Below, one piece after another: positions 14,638 through 20,305 of a stretch of 20,382 bases of DNA; within the stretch, counting starts at the first letter, position 1, and each line of letters starts with the position of its first letter. The translations under genes were made by a program, and so were the position numbers. This DNA is from Lachnospiraceae bacterium UBA3802 (GTDB lineage Bacteria; Bacillota; Clostridia; Lachnospirales; Lachnospiraceae): NCBI GenBank assembly GCA_002369155.1, contig DFEM01000049.1, positions 1 through 20,382 of the forward strand, written 5' to 3'. Below the pieces are notes generated by a model that was given only the letters and a program-made list of their open reading frames with translations, ran no database searches and was not told where the DNA came from.

Positions 14638-16179
14638 ATGAGAGTTACCAATAAGATAATGCAAAACAATACTTTATATAACATCAACCAGAATAAAGTA
14701 TTGCAGGATCAACTTCAGACTCAGATTACAACGAGAAAGAAAGTTAATAAGCCTTCAGATGACCCCGTTGTTGCAATAAGAGCATTGAGATTAAGAAGCA
14801 ACCTCAATCAGGTTTCTCAGTATTATGAGAGAAATATTCCCGATGCTCAGCAGTGGCTCAACCTTACGGAATCTTCCATCGATACCACGGTAGGCGTTAT
14901 CTCCGGAATGATCGATGAATGCAGAAGAGGTTCAAAGGGAAGCCTTACCACGGATGATAAGAATATCATCCTCGACAGTTTAAAGCAGCTTCGTGAAGAA
15001 GTTTATGCTACAGGCGATTCGGATTATGCGGGAAGAACAATCTTTACAGGTTACAGAACAGACATGAAGCTTTCCTTCCAGGCATCCGAGACCAAGACCT
15101 ATTCAATCACAGAGCAGCTTAACAATGCTGCGGTTGATACATTTACTTACGTAAATACAGGCAATTTAAGAACCATCAATGAATCCACATATAATTCCGC
15201 ATCAATAACCACGGAGCAGGAAGTATCCAGCTCACAGGTTAACAGAATTCGTTTGGCATACGACAATCTTGAGGACGGAACGGTTCCCGTTATCAAGCAG
15301 ACCGTAGGATATAATGCTGACGGCACTCCCATTCAGCTTGATGTATTTACAAACCCTCCCACAGTAAGTGCCAAGGATGCAACTCCCGATCCTTACAGAG
15401 TGGTAAGCGATCCCGATTTTGCGGATTATGATCCCGATGCAGTTATCTTTATCCCGGAGACCGGCGAATTGCTCCTTGGAAAGAATGCATACGATCAGGT
15501 GATGGGACTTGAACCTGAAAAAGAAATAACCGTTACCTATGAAAAGTCAAAATGGGTAAAGGGCGATTTAAGACCGGAGCATTACTTCTCATGCGAATCC
15601 GACGGCGTAAAGTATAACGAGAGTTATCTTACAGAAAACGGAAAGAACAATAAGCAGATTATTTCCTATGATGTAGGATTTAATCAGTCCATAGAGATTA
15701 ACACCACAGCCGATGAAATCTTCAAACCCGGTATCGGAAGAGAAGTTGACGAGCTTATCAACATGCTTGAAAAACTCGGCGAAATAGACGGCGTAATCAA
15801 AAAACTTGAAAATATGCAGGGCAATAACGCATACAATCAGGATGAAGTGAGTGCGAAGCTCGATGCAGCCAAGAAGGCTCAGGCTTTTCTTGACGATGCT
15901 GCACAAAAAGCATTTGAAGCCGGAATTACAGCATTCCAGAGACACCTTGACGATGCCAACGCAGCACTTACCGCAGTCGGCAACAGAAGTTTAAGACTTG
16001 AACTTGTTGAAAACAGACTTAATGCTCAAAAGACAAGTTTTGAAGAACTGACCAGCGAAAACGAAGATGCGGATCTTGAAGACTTGGCAGTAAGACTTAA
16101 GAGCGCAAACCTTACTTACGATGCGGCTTTGGCTTCCACAGGAAAGATGCTTAACACATCGCTCTTAAATTATATTTAA
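14638..16179 (+). CDS. flgL: Flagellar hook-associated protein FlgL, enlarged
   Basis: FlgL (HAP3) is the second junction protein and contacts flagellin. The N-terminal flagellin-like helices include MRVTNKIMQNNTLYNINQNK, QITTRKKVNKPSDDP (PSDDP at 39-43) and SGMIDECRRGSKG. The C-terminus has RLELVENRLNAQKTSFEELTSENEDADLEDLAVRL and ends TSLLNYI. At 513 residues it is far longer than the roughly 300 of B. subtilis or E. coli FlgL. The extra sequence is a central domain (about 165-440) with proline-rich and acidic stretches and a coiled segment near 365-430. The ATG follows GGAGG (14627-14631). I see no frameshift. Confidence 0.92.
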   Translation: MRVTNKIMQNNTLYNINQNKVLQDQLQTQITTRKKVNKPSDDPVVAIRALRLRSNLNQVSQYYERNIPDAQQWLNLTESSIDTTVGVISGMIDECRRGSKGSLTTDDKNIILDSLKQLREEVYATGDSDYAGRTIFTGYRTDMKLSFQASETKTYSITEQLNNAAVDTFTYVNTGNLRTINESTYNSASITTEQEVSSSQVNRIRLAYDNLEDGTVPVIKQTVGYNADGTPIQLDVFTNPPTVSAKDATPDPYRVVSDPDFADYDPDAVIFIPETGELLLGKNAYDQVMGLEPEKEITVTYEKSKWVKGDLRPEHYFSCESDGVKYNESYLTENGKNNKQIISYDVGFNQSIEINTTADEIFKPGIGREVDELINMLEKLGEIDGVIKKLENMQGNNAYNQDEVSAKLDAAKKAQAFLDDAAQKAFEAGITAFQRHLDDANAALTAVGNRSLRLELVENRLNAQKTSFEELTSENEDADLEDLAVRLKSANLTYDAALASTGKMLNTSLLNYI

Positions 16180-16200
16180 AAAGATTATCAAAATGGGTGA

Positions 16201-16225
16201 TAAAAAGACAAAAATCATCCGATAT
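16201..16225 (+). promoter_or_regulatory. Possible sigma-D promoter upstream of fliW
   Basis: TCCGATAT (16218-16225) is an excellent sigma-D -10, the same as before flaG and flagellin. The -35 is poorer: TAAA (16201-16204) sits only 13 bases away, and at the normal 15-base spacing the sequence is GATA. Confidence 0.45.
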
Positions 16226-16256
16226 ATAAATAGTAAACGTTTGTTTAATAATTCAC

Positions 16257-16273
16257 TCCGACATGAGGTCGGA
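16257..16273 (+). promoter_or_regulatory. Leader hairpin upstream of the fliW ribosome site
   Basis: TCCGAC (16257-16262) and GTCGGA (16268-16273) form a perfect 6-base-pair stem with loop ATGAG, immediately before the AAAGGTGG Shine-Dalgarno. GGA is at the 3' foot of the stem, not in the loop, so a CsrA site is less likely than in the flaG leader. Confidence 0.45.
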
Positions 16274-16290
16274 AGAAAGGTGGTAATAAT

Positions 16291-16740
16291 ATGATTATTA
16301 ACACAAGATTATTCAATGAAGTAATGGTTGACGATGAGAAGAATCTTAATTTCCCCGGCGGAATCATCGGATTTCCTGATCTTCAGAACTTCGTTCTTAT
16401 TCATGACGAAGAAAAGAGCGATGGAGCTATCAGATGGATGCAGTCTGTAGAAGAACCCAATTTCGCAATGCCCGTTATCGATCCCTTGATTGTATGTCCC
16501 GATTACAATCCTCAGGTTGAAGAAGATCTCTTAAAGAGACTCGGAGAATTCACGGAAAACGATCTTTTGGTTCTCGTTACAATCACTGTTCCTCATGATC
16601 TCACCAAGATGACCGTAAACTTAAAAGCCCCCTTCGTAATCAATACGGCTACAAGAAAAGCTTGTCAGATCATCGTAGAAGATTATGAGGTGAAGTTCCC
16701 CATTTACGAACTTTTACAGCAGAAGAAAGAGGGTGAGTGA
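16291..16740 (+). CDS. fliW: Flagellar assembly factor FliW
   Basis: The 149-residue product has FliW hallmarks: NFPGGIIGFPDLQNFVLI (about 20-37), IRWMQSVEEPNFAMPVIDP, LLVLVTITVPHD and NLKAPFVINTATRKACQII (about 111-129). FliW binds either flagellin or CsrA. When flagellin is exported, free FliW sequesters CsrA and releases flagellin mRNA for translation. csrA begins one base after the fliW stop, so the antagonists are made together. The ATG follows AAAGGTGG (16276-16283). Confidence 0.96.
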   Translation: MIINTRLFNEVMVDDEKNLNFPGGIIGFPDLQNFVLIHDEEKSDGAIRWMQSVEEPNFAMPVIDPLIVCPDYNPQVEEDLLKRLGEFTENDLLVLVTITVPHDLTKMTVNLKAPFVINTATRKACQIIVEDYEVKFPIYELLQQKKEGE

Positions 16741-16741
16741 G

Positions 16742-16957
16742 ATGTTAGCGTTAAGCCGTAAGAAAAACGAAGCTATCGTAATTAACAACAACATTGAAAT
16801 CACTGTTCTGGAGGTAAAAGGTGAACAGGTTAAAATAGGCATCAACGCACCCAAAGAGGTGCCTGTATACAGAAAAGAAGTATACTTACAGATTCAGGAA
16901 TCCAACCAGGAAGCTACAAATGCTGCAGGAATCGATTCCTTAAAGAGCCTATTGTAA
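16742..16957 (+). CDS. csrA: Carbon storage / translational regulator CsrA
   Basis: The 71-residue product is an RNA-binding dimer that blocks translation at GGA-containing sites. The sequence MLALSRKKNEAIVINNNIEI then VKIGINAPKEVPVYRKEVY keeps the key RNA contacts L4, R6 and R44. The C-terminal tail (about 52-71) is longer than in E. coli CsrA (61 residues), as in FliW-partnered CsrAs, where the tail is part of the FliW-binding surface. The start is ATG 16742, which gives the invariant MLxLSRK; a GTG at 16733 inside fliW would add three residues and is unlikely. The Shine-Dalgarno GAGGGTG lies in the last codons of fliW. Confidence 0.96.
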   Translation: MLALSRKKNEAIVINNNIEITVLEVKGEQVKIGINAPKEVPVYRKEVYLQIQESNQEATNAAGIDSLKSLL

Positions 16958-16980
16958 ATGTTGTGTGCTGTACAACATTT
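16956..16980 (+). other. Hairpin at the csrA stop codon
   Basis: AAATGTTGT (16956-16964) pairs perfectly with ACAACATTT (16972-16980) around 7 bases. It starts within the csrA stop codon, has no T-run of its own, and sits just ahead of the true terminator. It may protect the 3' end. Confidence 0.6.
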
Positions 16981-16986
16981 CTAATA

Positions 16987-17020
16987 TCCCGGAAGACAGA
17001 GGCCTTCCGGGAATTTTTTT
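16987..17020 (+). terminator. Intrinsic terminator after fliW-csrA
   Basis: TCCCGGAAG (16987-16995) and CTTCCGGGA (17004-17012) form a perfect 9-base-pair GC-rich stem with an 8-base loop, followed by seven T (17014-17020). It separates fliW-csrA from the flaG promoter. Confidence 0.92.
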
Positions 17021-17067
17021 GCCTTCCCCTTGAGGGGAAGGTGGTTGCTTTGCAACCGGATGAGGTG
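17021..17067 (+). repeat. Dispersed two-hairpin repeat, copy 1
   Basis: The 47-base element has hairpin 1 CTTCCCCTTGAGGGGAAG (17023-17040), then GTGG, hairpin 2 GGTTGC-TTT-GCAACC (17043-17057), and a tail CGGATGAGGTG. Copy 2 is at 19677-19725 with compensatory changes in both stems. It resembles the short palindromic repeats scattered through clostridial gut genomes. It begins at the end of the csrA terminator T-run. Confidence 0.8.
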
Positions 17068-17087
17068 AAAAATTTTTAAATCAGGTA

Positions 17088-17114
17088 TAAAGTAATATAT
17101 AATTTTTCCGATAT
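17088..17114 (+). promoter_or_regulatory. Sigma-D promoter of flaG-fliD-fliS
   Basis: TAAA (17088-17091), exactly 15 bases, and TCCGATAT (17107-17114) form the best sigma-D match in the window. Transcription would start near 17121, giving a leader of about 110 bases before flaG. Confidence 0.82.
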
Positions 17115-17185
17115 AACAAATAGGAAAACTATATTTCCCTCTTTTTGCGACCATTTTTTCGGAGGGAAGAGCGTAACATAGATAA

Positions 17186-17224
17186 TGCATTAGAGGAAAT
17201 GCAAGGATTGATCACACGGAGGTG
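17186..17224 (+). promoter_or_regulatory. Candidate CsrA-binding leader of flaG
   Basis: TGCATT (17186-17191) and AATGCA (17198-17203) form a perfect stem whose hexaloop is AGAGGA, with GGA in the loop as in preferred CsrA targets. A second GGA forms the Shine-Dalgarno GGAGGTG (17218-17224), 23 bases downstream. Two-site bridging over the ribosome site is the known CsrA mode on B. subtilis hag. CsrA binding is inferred. Confidence 0.55.
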
Positions 17225-17230
17225 ATAAAT

Positions 17231-17668
17231 ATGATTGAACCGTTAGGAAGTGTAACTGTACTACAGGCTGAGCCTTATAAAGCTCAGGTACAGCCCGCCC
17301 CGGTTGAAACAGCCACGGAAGGAGCAAAGATTGATTCTCAACCCATGGTTGACACTACAACCAAGGCAGTTGAATCAGCTGACGAGAAGCAGCAGGAAGG
17401 CATGCAGCAGGAGCTTAACAGCGAGCAGCAGAACCAGGCAGCCAATGAGCAGCTTCGAAAAGCAGTCGATGACATCAATAAGAAGATGATTACCAATCAG
17501 AATTCCGAGCTTCAGTTCGGTATCCACGAAGGTACACATCGAGTAACGATTAAAGTTATCGACAGAGAATCCAAGAAAGTAATTAAGGAATTACCGCCCG
17601 AGAAGACCCTCGACATGATTGCCAAGGCTTGGGAACTTGCGGGTATAATGGTAGATGAAAGAAGATAA
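17231..17668 (+). CDS. flaG: FlaG-family flagellar protein
   Basis: The 145-residue product has a Gln/Glu/Ala-rich, probably unstructured N-terminal part (about 1-80). The FlaG domain follows: ELQFGIHEGTHRVTIKVIDR then KKVIKELPPEKTLDMIAKAW and LAGIMVDERR. FlaG proteins sit between flagellin and FliD genes and affect filament length in several bacteria; the mechanism is unclear. I chose ATG 17231, seven bases from GGAGGTG, over the in-frame GTG at 17222 that is inside that Shine-Dalgarno. The stop overlaps the fliD ribosome site. It is the first gene of the unit driven by the promoter at 17088. Confidence 0.92.
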   Translation: MIEPLGSVTVLQAEPYKAQVQPAPVETATEGAKIDSQPMVDTTTKAVESADEKQQEGMQQELNSEQQNQAANEQLRKAVDDINKKMITNQNSELQFGIHEGTHRVTIKVIDRESKKVIKELPPEKTLDMIAKAWELAGIMVDERR

Positions 17669-17680
17669 GGAGGAAATCAT

Positions 17681-19165
17681 ATGGCTTCTAATAAAATAAG
17701 AATGTCCGGAATGGTTTCCGGAATGGATACAGAAAGTTTAATAACAGCCCTTACTAGTAGTTATAAGACCAAAGTTGATAAGGCTAAAGGTGAACAGCAG
17801 AAACTCAGTTGGACACAGGATGCTTGGAAGAGTATGAACTCAAAGATTTACGGATTATATTCCGGAAAATTGTCCAGTATGAGATTCTCGGAATCATACA
17901 ATAAGAAGGTTACAACTTCGTCAAGCTCTGCATTAAGCGTTATTGCGGGTGGAGAAGCAAGCGAAGGAACTATGACTGCTAAAGTTAATGCCGTTGCAAA
18001 AGCCGGATATCTAACGGGAGCAGAATTAAAAACCGCTTCAGGCGGAAAGGTTACTCAGGATACCAAATTAACGGAATTGGGAATTGAGGCTGGGTCAAAG
18101 ATTTCCCTTACTGTGGCCGGAGAAGCTAAAGAGATTGAAGTAACCGAAAATATGACCATGTATGGCTTTACAAATGAATTAAGAAAAGCCGGGCTTAATG
18201 CTAATTTTGATGTTGCGAACAAGAGACTTTTTATTAGTGCGAAGGAAACAGGTGCAGCTAATGATTTCAAGTTCACTGGCGGTGATGTTGCACTTAAGAA
18301 ATTAGGTTTGACGGCATCTGCAGGTTCTACCAGAATAAAAGGATCCGATGCTGAACTCGAACTTAACGGAGCTGTATTTAAATCTTCGACCAATACTTTT
18401 AAGATTAACGGATCAACCTTTACGGCAAATGCAGTATCGGATGAAACGATTACTCTTAAAACTACAACAGATACATCAGGTATATATGATACCATTAAAG
18501 GTTTCTTTAAAGATTATAACGAGACTATCAACTCAATGGCAAAAGCTTATAATGCTGAGTCAGCAAGTAAGTATAGTATGCTTACTGATGAGATGAAAGA
18601 AGTTATGTCTGATAAGGAAATAGAGGAATGGGAAGGCAAAATTAAGGATTCCCTCCTTAGAAAAGATGAAAGCCTTAATGGTATCATGTCGGCAATGAGA
18701 GATGCTTTATCTTCTACCATTGAAATTGATGGAAAGAAATATACTTTAGCTGATTTCGGTATAGATAAACAGAGTTATCTTACTGCTGATCCTAATGAGA
18801 GATATTCTTATCATATTGATGGAGACAAAGATGATGATGTTTCTTCAGGAAAGACAGATAAACTTAATGCTATGATTGCAGAAAATCCTGAACTAGTATC
18901 AAAATTCTTTACCGAATTATCGAATAAGCTTTATCAGGCCATGGATAAGAAGATGGCTTCCACTGAATACAGTTCGGTATACAAGGTATATAATGACAAG
19001 AAGATGCAGACAGATTACAACAGTTATACCAAGAAAATTTCCGATTTGGAGGCTAAGCTTACCGAAGCTGAAGACAGATATTATAAGAAATTCGGACAGA
19101 TGGAATCCATGCTTTCTAAATTAAACGATTCTTCATCTTCAATTTCTGCATTATTTAATATGTAA
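17681..19165 (+). CDS. fliD: Flagellar filament cap protein FliD
   Basis: The 494-residue product begins with the FliD pattern MSGMVSGMDTESLITAL (about 8-24) and the helix KAKGEQQKLSWTQDAWKSMN. It has beta-rich Ser/Thr/Gly middle domains (about 90-275) and the FliD C-terminal half with IKGFFKDYNETINSM, GIMSAMRDALSSTIE and a final coiled helix ISDLEAKLTEAEDRYYKKFGQME followed by a Ser-rich end. FliD (HAP2) caps the growing filament and folds incoming flagellin. It is exported by the type III system and has no signal peptide. AAGGAGG (17668-17674) overlaps the flaG stop. Confidence 0.95.
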   Translation: MASNKIRMSGMVSGMDTESLITALTSSYKTKVDKAKGEQQKLSWTQDAWKSMNSKIYGLYSGKLSSMRFSESYNKKVTTSSSSALSVIAGGEASEGTMTAKVNAVAKAGYLTGAELKTASGGKVTQDTKLTELGIEAGSKISLTVAGEAKEIEVTENMTMYGFTNELRKAGLNANFDVANKRLFISAKETGAANDFKFTGGDVALKKLGLTASAGSTRIKGSDAELELNGAVFKSSTNTFKINGSTFTANAVSDETITLKTTTDTSGIYDTIKGFFKDYNETINSMAKAYNAESASKYSMLTDEMKEVMSDKEIEEWEGKIKDSLLRKDESLNGIMSAMRDALSSTIEIDGKKYTLADFGIDKQSYLTADPNERYSYHIDGDKDDDVSSGKTDKLNAMIAENPELVSKFFTELSNKLYQAMDKKMASTEYSSVYKVYNDKKMQTDYNSYTKKISDLEAKLTEAEDRYYKKFGQMESMLSKLNDSSSSISALFNM

Positions 19166-19171
19166 TTCAAG

Positions 19172-19236
19172 CGGAATCGTCGCTGGTTTTGAGAAATAGT
19201 GTAAATGCGAATTAGATCAAAAGAGCGGCGATTCCG
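19172..19236 (+). other. Long stem-loop between fliD and fliS
   Basis: CGGAATCGTCGCT (19172-19184) pairs with AGCGGCGATTCCG (19224-19236) over 13 positions with one G-U. An inner TTTTGA/TCAAAA helix extends it. No T-run follows, so it is unlikely to terminate; it may protect fliD mRNA or set the fliD:fliS ratio by processing. Confidence 0.65.
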
Positions 19237-19265
19237 AAATTGTGTATCCGGAGGAATAATACTAG

Positions 19266-19652
19266 ATGACGAATAATCCGTATGATCAGTATCAAAAGAG
19301 CAAAATATTGACTGCTTCACCTGCTGAATTGACACTGATGTTATATGAAGGTGCAATTAAATTTAGCAATATCGCTATAGCGGCGATGAGAAAAGAAAAA
19401 AAGGACATAGAGACAGCACATATCAATATTGTAAAAGTCCAAAAGATAATAGAAGAGTTCAGATGTACACTTAACTGGGATTATCCTGTTGCACAGGATT
19501 TTGATAATGTATATGTTTATCTTCTTCAAAGACTTCTTCAAGCCAATATGGCAAAAGATCCTGAAATAATGGAAGAGGTAGTCGGACATTTAAGGACTAT
19601 GCGTGATACATGGATTGAAGTAATGAATAAAAATAAAAAAGGAGAAGTTTAA
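19266..19652 (+). CDS. fliS: Flagellin export chaperone FliS
   Basis: The 128-residue helical protein matches FliS: NNPYDQYQKSKILTASPAEL, then LMLYEGAIKFSNIAIAAM (about 24-41), a central helix with AHINIVKVQKIIEEFRCTL, and DNVYVYLLQRLLQANMAKD near 80-98. FliS clamps the C-terminal helices of flagellin, stops premature polymerisation and delivers it to FlhA. The ATG is 10 bases after GGAGGA (19250-19255), slightly long spacing. The last codons are part of a terminator stem. Confidence 0.94.
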   Translation: MTNNPYDQYQKSKILTASPAELTLMLYEGAIKFSNIAIAAMRKEKKDIETAHINIVKVQKIIEEFRCTLNWDYPVAQDFDNVYVYLLQRLLQANMAKDPEIMEEVVGHLRTMRDTWIEVMNKNKKGEV

Positions 19653-19666
19653 TACTTCTCCTTTTT
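19636..19666 (+). terminator. Intrinsic terminator overlapping the 3' end of fliS
   Basis: AAAAAGGAGAAG (19636-19647) and CTTCTCCTTTTT (19655-19666) form a perfect 12-base-pair stem with loop TTTAATA that contains the stop codon. The T-run is the 3' arm end itself. The stem also reads as a terminator on the minus strand. Confidence 0.85.
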
Positions 19667-19676
19667 ACTAAGTGGA

Positions 19677-19725
19677 GCCTTCTCCTTGAGGAGAAGGTGG
19701 TTTCCGAAGGAAAGCGGATGAGGTG
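19677..19725 (+). repeat. Dispersed two-hairpin repeat, copy 2
   Basis: The 49-base element parallels 17021-17067. Hairpin 1 is CTTCTCCTTGAGGAGAAG (19679-19696), hairpin 2 is TTTCC-GAA-GGAAA (19701-19713), and the tail is CGGATGAGGTG. In hairpin 1 a C-G pair of copy 1 is replaced by T-A, so pairing is kept. The tail provides the Shine-Dalgarno of the gene at 19732. Confidence 0.82.
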
Positions 19726-19731
19726 GAAAAC

Positions 19732-20205
19732 ATGGATAATTACTTAATTGTATTAAAGGATAGCCTTATAAAAAAGGACAATATTCTGACTGATTTGATA
19801 TCTAAAAGTGAAGAACAGGCTGAAATAGTTAAGGCTGAACCTGTTGATTGGGATGAATTTACCCATATCGTGGACGAAAAGGGTGAACTTATTGATGAAA
19901 TAATGAAACTGGACGACGGTTTTGAAACATTATATGCAAGAATCAAAGAAGGCCTGGAAGAAAATAAAGAAAAATACAAAGATATAATATTGGAAATACA
20001 GGCTCTGGTTAAGTCTGTTACGGAAAAAAGTACAAAACTTCAGGCGATAGAGTACAGAAATAAAACAATTATTGAAACCGCATTTGCCAATACAAGAAAG
20101 GAAATAAAACAATCCAAACTTGGACAGAAAGCGGCAGCAGACTATTACAATAAGATGAATAAAATCAATACAATCGATCCTCAGTTAATGGATAGAAATT
20201 GTTGA
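19732..20205 (+). CDS. FliT/FlgN-like coiled-coil flagellar chaperone (putative)
   Basis: The 157-residue, highly charged helical protein has long coiled coils at about 1-45 (LIVLKDSLIKKDNILTDLIS), 45-105 and 105-145 (RNKTIIETAFANTRKEIKQSK). A KAAADYYNKMN tail is followed by a short end with DPQLMDRNC. The similarity to FlgN/FliT-type proteins is in size, helix pattern and the R/K...IETAF..TRKEI....G segment. Position right after fliS is where fliT lies in B. subtilis, so chaperoning FliD is the best guess; a second FlgN is also possible. I chose ATG 19732, with GAGGTGG just upstream; the GTG at 19723 is within that site. It lies after a terminator, so it may be poorly expressed unless read-through occurs. 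Confidence 0.65.
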   Translation: MDNYLIVLKDSLIKKDNILTDLISKSEEQAEIVKAEPVDWDEFTHIVDEKGELIDEIMKLDDGFETLYARIKEGLEENKEKYKDIILEIQALVKSVTEKSTKLQAIEYRNKTIIETAFANTRKEIKQSKLGQKAAADYYNKMNKINTIDPQLMDRNC

Positions 20206-20233
20206 AAATTTTTAAAAAAAATAAAAAAAGGGG

Positions 20234-20260
20234 TTAAGTTTATTAAAACTGCTCCGATAT
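20234..20260 (+). promoter_or_regulatory. Sigma-D promoter of the downstream (flagellin) gene
   Basis: TTAA (20234-20237), 15 bases, and TCCGATAT (20253-20260). It has the same -10 as the flaG promoter. The expected start point near 20267 gives a leader of at least 115 bases. Confidence 0.78.
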
Positions 20261-20277
20261 ATAAAATACAAGTAATA

Positions 20278-20293
20278 AAGTTACTGTTAACTT
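20278..20293 (+). repeat. Palindrome in the flagellin leader
   Basis: AAGTTA-CTGT-TAACTT is a perfect inverted repeat near the 5' end of the predicted transcript. It contains the reverse complement (20279-20288) of the AACAGTAACT repeat seen upstream of flgN. It could be a 5' stabilising hairpin or a DNA site. Confidence 0.5.
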
Positions 20294-20305
20294 AAGTAAT
20301 TAGTC

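Noticed and set aside
14229..14687. Minus-strand 152-codon open frame over flgK/flgL junction
   Set aside because: It is the complement of two well-supported flagellar genes and their spacer, with no recognisable domain.
17021..19725. The two similar palindromic elements as a CRISPR array or an insertion sequence
   Set aside because: Only two copies, 2.6 kb apart with genes between and no spacer pattern; no transposase gene or target duplication is visible.
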